Source: WS-9 sp036274595 (lineage in GTDB: Bacteria; Eisenbacteria; RBG-16-71-46; SZUA-252). Taken from it: a stretch of 64,000 nt of DNA. Positions 16,503-25,579 of this stretch are shown piece after piece; positions within the stretch are counted from its first letter, which is position 1, and the number at the start of each line of letters is the position of its first letter. The notes beneath the pieces are model-generated. The model saw only the letters and a list, made by a program, of their open reading frames with translations. It was not told the origin of the DNA and did no database searches. Location of the stretch: assembly GCA_036274595.1 (NCBI GenBank), contig DASUFL010000052.1, positions 1 to 64,000 of the forward strand, in the 5' to 3' direction. A program made the position numbers and the translations under genes.

Positions 16503-18221
16503 CTATCGGATTTGAATGTCTCGGAGCTTGAGCTGGAGCCGGGATCGATTCTGCCAGACGTTGATGGTGGGAACGAAGGCAATCGAAACCCGGCCCGGAT
16601 CGGACTGGATCGGCCCCGCCAGGTGCCCCATCCCGAACCCGATGCAGTCGATCTCGCGGCCGTTCTGGCGGAGGCTCAGCTTGAGGTGATTCCGGCTCAC
16701 GACCATGGGAGGCGAGGCGAGCCGCACGTCGTTGGCGATGAACAAGGGCTCGGCGTTCCCGATGCCGAACGGGGAGAGCCGGTCCAGGAACTCCACCAGC
16801 TCCTCGTTGCAGTCGTCGAGGGAGAGCGGGCCGTCGATGGAGAGCTTGGGCACGTAGTCGTCCGGCATCAGCCGGCGCGTCACGACGTCGCAGAGCCGCA
16901 CGCGAAAGGCCTGCATCTGCTCCGCGCGGATCGTGAGCCCGGCGGCGTAGCTGTGGCCGCCGAAGCCGATCAGGTGCTCGCGACACTCTTGAAGCGCCTG
17001 GCAGACGTCGAATCCGGGAATGCTCCGCCCCGAGCCCTTCCCCTCGTCCTCGTCGGCCGAGATGAGCACGGTCGGGCGATGGAAGCGCTCGGTGAGCCGG
17101 GACGCGACGATGCCGAGCACGCCGGGATGCCATTCCTCCGACCAGAGCACGATCGCGGGCGGAAGCTCGGGACCGATGCGACGCAATTGCTCGAGCGCGT
17201 CCTCGAGGGTCTCCTCGTCGATCTTCTTCCGGTTGGTGTTGTCCTCCTCGAGGCTCTCCGCGATGGTCGTCGCCTCACCGATCTCGGTCGCGAGGAGGAG
17301 GCGCACGCCGCTCTCCGCGTTCCCGAGGCGGCCCGCCGCGTTGATCCGCGGCGCGAGGATGTAGGCCACGTGTCCGCTCTCGACGCGCCGCGCGCGAAGT
17401 CCCGCGACCTCCTTGAGCGCCACGATGCCGGGCTTTTGCGAGTTGCAGATCCGCTCGAGGCCGATCTTGGCGAAGATGCGATTCTCGCCCCGGAGCGGAA
17501 CGACGTCCGCGATCGTGCCGAGCGCGACGAGATCGAGATGCTCCATGACGAAGCTCTCCGGGAGGCCGCCGGGACGCGACCCGACGAGTCCCTGCACGAG
17601 CTTGAGCACCACGCCCACGCCCGCGAGCTCCTTGAACGGATAGGGACAATCCTTCCGCTTCGGGTTGAGCACCGCGATCGCGTCCGGCAGCTCACCCAGG
17701 GGCTCGTGGTGATCGGTCACGATCACGTCGATCCCCTGCTCCTTCGCCAGCCGAACCTCGTTGGTCGCCGTGATGCCGCAGTCGGCGGTGATCACGAGGC
17801 GCGTCCGGCGCCGGCGCGCCACGTCCACGCCCCGCACCGAGAAGCCGTAGCCGTCCCGGATCCGATCGGGGATGAAGTAGCCGACCTTGGCGCCGACGCG
17901 CATGAGCGCGGAGGTGAGGAGCGTTGTCGCGGTGATGCCGTCGACGTCGTAGTCGCCGTAGACCAGGATCGGCTCCTGATTGTCGACCGCCTGCCAGATC
18001 CGGGCCGTGGCCTTGTCCATGTCCCGCATCTCGAAGGCATCCACGAGGCGCTTCAGGGACGGGACGAGGAACTCGTTGACCTCTTCGGAGGTGCCGAAGC
18101 CGCGGTTGGCAAGGAGAGTGGCGAAGGTCAAAGAGAGACCCAGCTCCGCTGCCAGGCGCCGCGCGTGCTCCGGGGCGGCCGGGTTGCGGAGCACCCAGGT
18201 CTTGGGGGTGGATGCGCGCAA
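16503..18221 (-). CDS. recJ: Single-stranded-DNA exonuclease RecJ
   Basis: The 572-residue protein has the DHH phosphoesterase core: ILVYGDYDVDGITATTLL near residue 75, LVITADCGIT, VIVTDHHEPLGELP and AYILAPRINAAGRLG. A DHHA1 part follows with GIVASRLTERFHRPTV and IGFGGHSYAAGL. A C-terminal OB-like domain ends the protein. It degrades single-stranded DNA 5' to 3' in recombination and repair. The start is TTG at 18221, with AAAGG five bases upstream. First gene of recJ-rel-dtd-maf-mtnA. Confidence 0.95.
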   Translation of the reverse strand: MRASTPKTWVLRNPAAPEHARRLAAELGLSLTFATLLANRGFGTSEEVNEFLVPSLKRLVDAFEMRDMDKATARIWQAVDNQEPILVYGDYDVDGITATTLLTSALMRVGAKVGYFIPDRIRDGYGFSVRGVDVARRRRTRLVITADCGITATNEVRLAKEQGIDVIVTDHHEPLGELPDAIAVLNPKRKDCPYPFKELAGVGVVLKLVQGLVGSRPGGLPESFVMEHLDLVALGTIADVVPLRGENRIFAKIGLERICNSQKPGIVALKEVAGLRARRVESGHVAYILAPRINAAGRLGNAESGVRLLLATEIGEATTIAESLEEDNTNRKKIDEETLEDALEQLRRIGPELPPAIVLWSEEWHPGVLGIVASRLTERFHRPTVLISADEDEGKGSGRSIPGFDVCQALQECREHLIGFGGHSYAAGLTIRAEQMQAFRVRLCDVVTRRLMPDDYVPKLSIDGPLSLDDCNEELVEFLDRLSPFGIGNAEPLFIANDVRLASPPMVVSRNHLKLSLRQNGREIDCIGFGMGHLAGPIQSDPGRVSIAFVPTINVWQNRSRLQLKLRDIQIR

Positions 18222-18253
18222 GCAAACCTTTCGTTAGAGGGCTAGTTCACGGA

Positions 18254-18282
18254 ATTGTAACAGCTTGCGGTGAGAGGGTCAA
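18254..18282 (-). promoter_or_regulatory. Sigma70-like promoter for the recJ-rel operon
   Basis: On the minus strand TTGACC (18277-18282) and TACAAT (18254-18259) are each 5/6 matches, separated by the ideal 17 bases. The predicted transcript begins about 25 bases before the recJ TTG start. The element lies in the 89-base gap between recJ and the SDR gene. Confidence 0.7.
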
Positions 18283-18310
18283 CGAGAGGCGGAGCGGGAT
18301 CGGGACCGGT

Positions 18311-19066
18311 CTAGAGCAGATATCCCCCCGCAACCGGAAGCGCCGCTCCCGTGATGTAGCCGGACTCCTCGGCCAGGAGGAAGAGCGCCGCCCGGGCCAC
18401 TTCCCTGGGGCTCCCGAGCCTTCCTACGGGAATGCGGCGGATCAGGTCCGCCTCACGCCCCGAGAAGGCGGGACGGATGATTCCCGGGAGGATCACGTTG
18501 AGCGTGATCCCGTGCGGCGCCTCGTCATGTGCGACGCTCTTCGCGAGGGTGAGGAGGGCCACTTTGGCGGCGCGGTAGGCGTGCGCGCGTGCGGCAGCGC
18601 GCGGCGTCTCTCCGCCCGCGACGCCAAAGAGAAGGATCCGTCCGTAGCGGCGGCGGCGCATGAGCGGGAGCGCCTCCTGGAGCACCCCGAGCGGGACCGT
18701 CGTGTTCGAGTGGAGGAGCGCTTCCCAGCGCTCGACGGTGAGCTTGGAGAAGGGTCCTTCCCAGTAATCCCCCGCGGCGATCACGAGGATGTCCGGCGCG
18801 CGCTCCTTTCCCACGCCGCGAAGCCACGCCCGCACGGTGGCCGCGCGCCCGGCGTCCCCGCGCGCGGTCCGGAGCGGGAGGCGCCGCGATCGCGCGAGGT
18901 CCGCGAGCTCGTCGAGCGGCTTGGGCGTGCGGCCGACCGCCAGAACGCGGGCGCCCTCTTCGGCCAATGCAATCGCGACGGCACGGCCGAGTCCCCGGCC
19001 GCCTCCCACGACGAGCGCGGCGCGTCCGCTCACACCACCCGGGGCTCCTTGGTTCACGTCGCTCAT
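18311..19066 (-). CDS. Short-chain dehydrogenase/reductase (substrate unknown)
   Basis: The 251-residue protein is a classical-length SDR. ALVVGGGRGLGRAVAIALAE is the NAD(P)-binding loop and Arg residues after strand 2 (VGRTPK) hint at NADPH. The catalytic YRAAK is present, but the Ser usually 13 residues before the Tyr is Gly (FGVAGGE), so the Ser-Tyr-Lys triad looks incomplete. GYITGAALPVAGGYLL at the end is the usual FabG-like tail. I use the ATG at 19066; a strong promoter places the transcript start within a few bases of it, so the mRNA may be nearly leaderless. Function is not assigned. Confidence 0.82.
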   Translation of the reverse strand: MSDVNQGAPGGVSGRAALVVGGGRGLGRAVAIALAEEGARVLAVGRTPKPLDELADLARSRRLPLRTARGDAGRAATVRAWLRGVGKERAPDILVIAAGDYWEGPFSKLTVERWEALLHSNTTVPLGVLQEALPLMRRRRYGRILLFGVAGGETPRAAARAHAYRAAKVALLTLAKSVAHDEAPHGITLNVILPGIIRPAFSGREADLIRRIPVGRLGSPREVARAALFLLAEESGYITGAALPVAGGYLL

Positions 19067-19081
19067 GGGGTGTGCTACTAT
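19053..19081 (+). promoter_or_regulatory. Weak promoter for the glpX operon, sharing its -10 with the divergent SDR promoter
   Basis: On the plus strand TTCACG (19053-19058) and TACTAT (19076-19081), each about 4/6, are 17 bases apart. The -10 nearly coincides with the minus-strand -10 at 19077-19082, so one AT-rich, partly symmetric patch may open for transcription both ways. The resulting plus-strand leader would be about 40 bases. Confidence 0.4.
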
Positions 19082-19104
19082 AGGACGCTTCGATGCCAAG
19101 TCAA
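19077..19104 (-). promoter_or_regulatory. Sigma70-like promoter for the SDR gene
   Basis: TTGACT (19099-19104) and TATAGT (19077-19082) on the minus strand, both 5/6, are separated by 16 bases. The expected transcript start (about 19070) is only a few bases from the ATG at 19066, leaving no room for a Shine-Dalgarno. Confidence 0.65.
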
Positions 19105-19130
19105 TCGAGCCCCCACGAGGGCCCAATTCC

Positions 19131-19469
19131 ATGAACGATCAACGATGGGAAGAGGTGCTCCGGCGCCTCGACAAGCTCTTCGGCGATCTCGAGTTCGACG
19201 AGATCGAGGACGAGGAGACCCAGGCGGTCACCGAGACGGTGGTCTGGACGGGACCCCAGGGGAAGATGAAGCTGGCCCGCACCACCCGCCCGCTCGTCGT
19301 GGACAAGAAGACCCACTTTTCCAACCGGATCGGCGGCGGCACGCACGTGGAGTACATCTACTCGAAGACGGAGAGCACGAGCAGGGTGCGCCTCTACCGC
19401 TGGAACGAAAGCTTGAGCGACTGGGACGAGGTCGACGCGGCCGAGCTGGGCATGGCCGCGGGAAAGTAG
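19131..19469 (+). CDS. Small acidic protein of unknown function
   Basis: The 112-residue protein is not recognised. An acidic helix (residues about 5-30, rich in Glu and Asp) is followed by a region that reads like a small beta-sheet domain: ETVVWTGPQGKMKLARTTRP, then HVEYIYSKTES and VRLYRWNE. No signal peptide, membrane segment or cysteine is present, so it should be cytoplasmic. It starts the plus-strand operon with glpX seven bases downstream. ATG with GAGGG nine bases upstream. Confidence 0.8.
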   Translation: MNDQRWEEVLRRLDKLFGDLEFDEIEDEETQAVTETVVWTGPQGKMKLARTTRPLVVDKKTHFSNRIGGGTHVEYIYSKTESTSRVRLYRWNESLSDWDEVDAAELGMAAGK

Positions 19470-19476
19470 CCGCACG

Positions 19477-20472
<996 letters not shown>

Positions 20473-20479
20473 CAGGCGC

Positions 20480-21232
20480 GTGACGGCGACCGATTCGCTC
20501 GATCTCCTCGCCATCGGAGCCCACCCCGACGACGCTGACATCAGCTGCGGCGGCACGCTCGCTCTGGCGGCCGCTCAGGGATTTTCGGTGGGGATCCTCG
20601 ATCTCACCCGCGGCGAGATGGGAACGAACGGCACGCCGGAGATCCGGGACCGCGAGGCCGCCGAGGCGGCGCGGATCCTGTCTTTGACCGGACGATGGAA
20701 CGCCGGGCTCCCGGACGGCGGGATCCACGCGATGGACAACGCACAGGAGCGCGCGGTCGTCACGTGGATCCGACGGCTGCGCCCCGCGATCCTGCTCACG
20801 CACTTCCCCCAGGATCGCCATCCCGACCACATCCAGGCGTCGCTCCTCGCCGAGCGCGCGTGGTATCTCGCGGGGCTGGTCCAGTATCCCGCGGAGGGCC
20901 CGGCCTTCCGCCCCAAGGCGCGCTGGTACTTCGCGTCGCGAATTGGATTCCATCCCTCGGTCGTGGTGGACGTGACGTCGACGTGGGATGCGAAGAAGGC
21001 GGCGATCCTCGCGCACCGGAGCCAGGTGGTGCGGGACCCCGCGAATTCGCGCGTGACCGCGCTGAACGACCCCGAATTCCTGGTTCGGATCGAGTCGCGG
21101 CTACGTCACTTCGGGGGTATGATCGGAGTGAAGTATGGCGAGCCCTTCCTCTCCGACATGCCGCTCGGCGTGGACTCGCTCGCCTCCATCCTGGGGTCCC
21201 CCAAGCCCGTGCCGGGGGCGTTCACGGGGTAA
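20480..21232 (+). CDS. PIG-L/LmbE-type deacetylase, BshB1-like
   Basis: This 250-residue zinc deacetylase has LLAIGAHPDDADISCGGTLA (HxDD zinc site), ILDLTRGEMGTNGTPEIR, LPDGGI and TLFP-like THFPQDRHPDHIQAS (second zinc motif). The pattern fits BshB1, which removes acetyl from N-acetylglucosaminyl malate in bacillithiol synthesis. bshA and bshC are not in the window, so the substrate is inferred. Start is GTG at 20480. Confidence 0.88.
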   Translation: MTATDSLDLLAIGAHPDDADISCGGTLALAAAQGFSVGILDLTRGEMGTNGTPEIRDREAAEAARILSLTGRWNAGLPDGGIHAMDNAQERAVVTWIRRLRPAILLTHFPQDRHPDHIQASLLAERAWYLAGLVQYPAEGPAFRPKARWYFASRIGFHPSVVVDVTSTWDAKKAAILAHRSQVVRDPANSRVTALNDPEFLVRIESRLRHFGGMIGVKYGEPFLSDMPLGVDSLASILGSPKPVPGAFTG

Positions 21233-21283
21233 GCAGTGCGGGTCGATCGACACAGCGATCCACCTCACAACCTGGGTAGAGTG

Positions 21284-22615
21284 ATGTTGATCCGGCGCGC
21301 GGTCGTTCTAGGTGCAGTCGCGCTCCTCGCCGGGTCGTCGGTCTCGATCGATTCCATGGCCGGCTCCGGACCCGCCCCGCCGGCGCCCTGGACCCAGCTG
21401 CCTCCCGCGCTGGCGCGCAGGCTTCACTTCACGACCGCGGATCTGCCCGGCATCCCCGCGGAAGCTGACTCGCTCCGTGACATCCGGGATTGGCCGGCGA
21501 CGATGGTGTTCGATGGAGTGCGGTACCGGCTCAAGACCCTTCGCGGGCATTGGGACGTCGGCGGCCCCATCGACCCCAGCGTCCGCGATCCAGGCGCCTA
21601 CTACGAGGCCTACTACGAGCACCCGGAGCGGCCGCGAGAGCGAAGGGGCCCACTTTACGTCTGGCTCCCCGACAGCACCCTCATCGAGCGGAGTTACCAG
21701 ATCGCATCCGGTACACGCACCTACTCCTATGATGCGAAGGGAGCGGTGCGACAGTTCGTGTCGGGGACGCTACGGCCTCGCTCCTGGTTCTCTTGTGACC
21801 ACGTTTATCGACGCACGGGCCAGGAGTGGTTCGGCAATCGAGGCCAGCTCGTCGGCTTTCAGATGGAAGGGGTGCAGTACTGGAGGGGCGTGGAGCGAAC
21901 GAGAGACGACTACTTCGCGATCTGGCAGCGGTGGTTTCAGACCCTTCCGGCGCGCGGGCGCCCGGCGCCGCCGACGTCGGCCTCATCGGCGATCTGGAAC
22001 GACGTGCCCGAGGAGCTACGTCCACTCATGCATGTAACGCTATCCGAAGTACCGCCGTTCCCACGCGGGGGCGAATCACTCGACGATCCCCGCCGCTGGC
22101 CCGCAACGTGGCTGGTGGACGGTCAGGTCTATCGGCTCTTCTATGTCGAGTACGGCGACCGGGAGACACGCGAAGGGCTGCGCCATTTCCAGGACATTCG
22201 CTCGCAATACAGCTACGGCGCATATTACTCACCCAACGGACACCGGGATTACCATGTGGCGCGTGGGCCGGCTTACGCGTGGCAGGCCGACGGCACGCTG
22301 GGGCGCCGGGAATTCCGCACGAATTCCATCCTCCGCGACTGGCTCCATGACTCGCAGGGGAGACTTCTGCTCTATTCGTCCCGAATCTGGTCGGGTGACT
22401 CAAGGTTGTCTTGCGCGCGACGGCCACCCCTTCACAGCCACGTGACCGAGGAGTGGTATTCGCCCGACGGCGAGCTGGTTGGCTTTCTCTCGGGACTGGA
22501 CCGGGTGGCCTACTGGAAGGGGCGACCCGTGTCGCCCGCCACGCATGCGGACAGCTTGAGGCAATGGATTCCGAAGCGCGACCCGACTACTTGGAACGCC
22601 CCGCACCGAATGTAG
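21284..22615 (+). CDS. Exported protein of unknown function with an internal duplication
   Basis: The 443-residue protein has an N-terminal signal peptide (residues 1-25, IRRAVVLGAVALLAGSS). Two homologous halves follow, about 36-202 and 238-425. Both contain an L/P-rich opening, then DWPATMVFDGVRYRL or RWPATWLVDGQVYRL. Both then have an acidic/Tyr block (GAYYEAYYEHP or YSYGAYYSPNG) and RGPLYVWLPD or RGPAYAWQAD. A Cys-containing block and W-[FY]-x-x-x-G-[EQ]-L-V-G-F, then YW[RK]G, end each half. The last motif resembles MORN-variant/YwqK repeats (W-Y-x-D-G-x-L). I do not recognise the whole. It ends three bases from the convergent transketolase gene. Confidence 0.8.
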   Translation: MLIRRAVVLGAVALLAGSSVSIDSMAGSGPAPPAPWTQLPPALARRLHFTTADLPGIPAEADSLRDIRDWPATMVFDGVRYRLKTLRGHWDVGGPIDPSVRDPGAYYEAYYEHPERPRERRGPLYVWLPDSTLIERSYQIASGTRTYSYDAKGAVRQFVSGTLRPRSWFSCDHVYRRTGQEWFGNRGQLVGFQMEGVQYWRGVERTRDDYFAIWQRWFQTLPARGRPAPPTSASSAIWNDVPEELRPLMHVTLSEVPPFPRGGESLDDPRRWPATWLVDGQVYRLFYVEYGDRETREGLRHFQDIRSQYSYGAYYSPNGHRDYHVARGPAYAWQADGTLGRREFRTNSILRDWLHDSQGRLLLYSSRIWSGDSRLSCARRPPLHSHVTEEWYSPDGELVGFLSGLDRVAYWKGRPVSPATHADSLRQWIPKRDPTTWNAPHRM

Positions 22616-22618
22616 GGC

Positions 22619-23614
22619 CTACCCCTTCTTCCGCCTCAGCGCCCGCTCCGCCGCGGCGATCACGTCGGGCGACTTGATCCCGAAGGCGGCCATCAGCTCG
22701 TCCTGCTTCCCCGATCGCCCGAAGCGGTCGTGGACCGCGACGAACTCCATCGGCACCGGGTGCGTGCGCACCACGACCTCGGCCACCGCGCCCCCGAGCC
22801 CGCCGTTCACCTGGTGCTCCTCCGCCGTGACGATCGCGCCGCACTCCCGCGCGGCCGCCTCGATCGCCTCGAAGTCGAGCGGCTTCAGCGTATGCATGTT
22901 GATGACGCGCGCCTGGATGCCCCGCGCGCTCAGGGCCTCGGCGGCGACCAGGGCCTCGTAGACCATCACGCCGCAGGCGATGAAGGCGATGTCGTTCCCT
23001 TCGCGCATCACGTTCGCCTTCCCCATCACGAAAGGCGTCCCAGCGTCGGTAACGACCGGGACCGGCTCGCGGCCGAAGCGGATGTAGTTGGGGTGCGGGT
23101 CGTCGGCCATGGCGACCGTCGCCTTGCGGGTCTCCCAGTAATCACACGGTACGATCAGCTTCATGTTGGGGATCGAGCGGACGATCGCGATCTCCTCCAT
23201 CGCCTGGTGCGTGGCGCCGTCCGGGCCGACGCTGATGCCGCCATGCGCGCCGCCGATCTTCACCGGGAGATCGGTGTAGGCCACCGTGACCCGCATCTGG
23301 TCCGCGCTCCGGCAGGACGCAAACGCGCCGTAGGTCGCGAGGTACGGGATCTTCCCGACCGCGGCGAGTCCCGCGGCAACGCACATCATGTTCTGCTCGG
23401 CGATCCCGACCTGGAGGAAGCGCTCCGGATACTTCTCCGCGAAGAAGCTCACGTTCGTCGACCCGGAGAGATCCCCCACCAGCACGAACACGTTCGGCTT
23501 CTTCTCCCCGAGGTCGAGGAGACCGTGGCCGAAGCCTTCGCGGGTCCGCTTCATCTCGGGCTTGGCGAGGCTCTTCACAGGCTCCTCCGCAAGGCCGGGC
23601 GTGGGCTGGCTCAC
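22619..23614 (-). CDS. Transketolase, C-terminal subunit
   Basis: The 331-residue protein carries the pyrimidine-binding and C-terminal domains of transketolase. LQVGIAEQNMMCVAAGLAAV holds the Glu that activates thiamine diphosphate. GGAHGGISVGPDGATHQAME, PCDYWETRKA and VTAEEHQVNGGLGGAVAEV are further family blocks. It must pair with the N-terminal subunit encoded just upstream (GTGA overlap; GTG at 23614). Split transketolases are typical of archaea and some bacteria. Together they exchange two-carbon units between pentose, triose and hexose phosphates. Confidence 0.93.
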   Translation of the reverse strand: MSQPTPGLAEEPVKSLAKPEMKRTREGFGHGLLDLGEKKPNVFVLVGDLSGSTNVSFFAEKYPERFLQVGIAEQNMMCVAAGLAAVGKIPYLATYGAFASCRSADQMRVTVAYTDLPVKIGGAHGGISVGPDGATHQAMEEIAIVRSIPNMKLIVPCDYWETRKATVAMADDPHPNYIRFGREPVPVVTDAGTPFVMGKANVMREGNDIAFIACGVMVYEALVAAEALSARGIQARVINMHTLKPLDFEAIEAAARECGAIVTAEEHQVNGGLGGAVAEVVVRTHPVPMEFVAVHDRFGRSGKQDELMAAFGIKSPDVIAAAERALRRKKG

Positions 23615-24516
23615 GACGCGGCTCCGTTCGCGGAGGGCGTCACCGCGCGGGTGGTGTGGGTCTCGAGACGGCGGGTCCAGTCGGCGAGCGAGGTCCCCAG
23701 CTCCGCGAGGGCCTTCTCCGCCTGCTCGACACTCGGCGGCACGCCGTGCCACCGGTAGTCGTCTTCCATGTACGAGATCCCCTTTCCCATGACCGTATGG
23801 GCGAGGATCACGGACGGCTTCCCCTTCGTCGCGCGCGCTTCGTCGAACGCGGCCAGGATGCGCTTGATGTCGTGGCCGTCGGCCTCGATGACATGCCAGC
23901 CGAACGCGCGCCACTTGTCCGCCAGGGGCGCGATGCCGAGGACATCCTGCACGTCGCCGTCGATCTGCTTCCGGTTGTAGTCGATCACGGCGCACAGGTT
24001 GTCGAGCTTGTAGTGGGCGGCGAACATGGCCGCCTCCCAGATCTGCCCTTCCTGCTGCTCGCCGTCTCCCATGACGCAGTAGACGCGGCGCGGACTCTTG
24101 TCGAAGCGCGAGCCGTACGCCATGCCGCAGGATACGGAGAGCCCCTGTCCCAGCGAGCCCGAGGAAACCTCGATTCCCGGAGTGTCGTGCTTGCTCGGGT
24201 GCCCCTGGAGATGCCCTTTGAACTGGCGGAAGCCGAGGAGATCCGCGAGCGGGAAGTAGCCACGCTCCGCCATGAGCGCGTAGATGACCGGCGTGACGTG
24301 GCCGATCGAGAAGTGCCAGAGATCGCGGGACGGATCGTCCAGCTTCTCGGGGTTCACGTCCATCTCATGGAAGAAGAGCGCCGTCCCGAAGTCGGCCGAC
24401 GACAAGGGACCGCCGCTATGGCCGCTCTGGGCCCGGGCGAGAAGGGTGATGATGTCCCGCCGGACGAAGAGCGCGCGCTCGCGGAGCTCGTCCAAGGTCA
24501 ACTGTAGGCGTGGCAA
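23611..24516 (-). CDS. Transketolase, N-terminal (ThDP-binding) subunit
   Basis: The 301-residue protein includes SGHSGGPLSSADFGTALFF, EVSSGSLGQGLSVSCGMAYG and the diphosphate/Mg site VYCVMGDGEQQEGQIWEAA with downstream IDYNRKQIDG. I choose the TTG at 24516 because GGGAGGT lies about seven bases upstream; an upstream TTG at 24585 would add 23 residues unlike the family. The 88-base gap to the epimerase gene shows only a weak promoter-like sequence. Confidence 0.92.
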   Translation of the reverse strand: MPRLQLTLDELRERALFVRRDIITLLARAQSGHSGGPLSSADFGTALFFHEMDVNPEKLDDPSRDLWHFSIGHVTPVIYALMAERGYFPLADLLGFRQFKGHLQGHPSKHDTPGIEVSSGSLGQGLSVSCGMAYGSRFDKSPRRVYCVMGDGEQQEGQIWEAAMFAAHYKLDNLCAVIDYNRKQIDGDVQDVLGIAPLADKWRAFGWHVIEADGHDIKRILAAFDEARATKGKPSVILAHTVMGKGISYMEDDYRWHGVPPSVEQAEKALAELGTSLADWTRRLETHTTRAVTPSANGAAS

Positions 24517-24604
24517 AGGCGTACCTCCCGCGGAGCCGACCTGCTCGTATCGATTGACCCTAACCCGCGCTGGCACAGGGCGCAAGGCCCTACCGGCGCG
24601 GCGT

Positions 24605-25579
24605 TCAGGCGTTCACGTAGCGCTTGTTCTCGGGGTCCGGGATCGCGCCCGCCCTGAGTGCATGGGCGATCTCCTCGATTCCGTCCCCGACGCGCCGGCT
24701 GGCGCGGAATCCCCAGAGCTGCTCGATCCGATCGAAGGAGACGCGGTAGGTTCGCGGATCGCTCGCCTCGGGCACGACCTCGATCCGCACACCCGGCACG
24801 CGCGCCTCGAGCTCTTCCCGGAGATCGAGGAGCTGATAGTTCTCGAGGTTGTCCCCCACGTTCAGGATCGGCGAGCCGGGGGGCGCGGCCTCGGTCATTC
24901 CCATCTCGAGCGCCCGCGCGATGTCGCGCACGTGCACGAAGGGGCGCCATTGCTTGCCGCCGAAGATCGAGACCTTCCCCCGCCGGACCGCGTGGAGCGT
25001 GAGGAGGTTCACGACGAGATCGAACCGCATGCGCGGCGAGAGTCCATACACCGTGCCGAACCGAAGGAGCACGGGCTCGAAGCCCTGCATGCCCACGAGC
25101 TCGAGCAGCCCCTCCTCCGCGTGACGCCGCGTTTCGGCGTACAGCGACAGCGGCCGGACCGGCGACTCCTCGGTCAGGATCTCGTCCCGGCCCTCGCCGT
25201 AGACGCTGCAGGTGGAGGCGAACACGAAACGGCGGACGCCGCTCACGGCGGCCCGGCGCGCGAAGGAGACCGTGGAGGTCCAGTTGGTCTGGACCGCGAC
25301 TTCCTCGTTCTGTGCGCACGCCTTGTCGCCGACGATCGCCGCGAGGTGGATCACCGTCTCGACGCCATCGATCGCCTCGTCGTGCACGCGCGGGTCGCGG
25401 AGGTCGCGGATCAGGACCTCGAGATCGCCCTCGCCATGCAGGGATTCGAGCCCGTGTCCGCCGTGAAGGAGCCGGTCGAGCACGCGCACCCGATGGCCCT
25501 TCTCGAGGAGCATCGGGACGAGCACCGAGCCGATGTAGCCGGCGCCGCCCGTGACGAGGATCGGCTTCTCGTCGCTCAT
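24605..25579 (-). CDS. NAD-dependent epimerase/dehydratase (extended SDR)
   Basis: This 324-residue extended SDR has ILVTGGAGYIGSVLVPMLLE at the N-terminus and VIHLAAIVGD, FASTCSVYGEG and RFGTVYGLSPRMRFD further on. It resembles UDP-sugar epimerases and dTDP-sugar synthases acting on nucleotide sugars for surface glycans. The catalytic YxxxK reads YAETR: the Lys is Arg (codon 25127-25129). WRPFVHVRDIARAL is the usual C-terminal block. ATG at 25579 overlaps the methyltransferase stop (ATGA). The substrate is unknown. Confidence 0.86.
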   Translation of the reverse strand: MSDEKPILVTGGAGYIGSVLVPMLLEKGHRVRVLDRLLHGGHGLESLHGEGDLEVLIRDLRDPRVHDEAIDGVETVIHLAAIVGDKACAQNEEVAVQTNWTSTVSFARRAAVSGVRRFVFASTCSVYGEGRDEILTEESPVRPLSLYAETRRHAEEGLLELVGMQGFEPVLLRFGTVYGLSPRMRFDLVVNLLTLHAVRRGKVSIFGGKQWRPFVHVRDIARALEMGMTEAAPPGSPILNVGDNLENYQLLDLREELEARVPGVRIEVVPEASDPRTYRVSFDRIEQLWGFRASRRVGDGIEEIAHALRAGAIPDPENKRYVNA

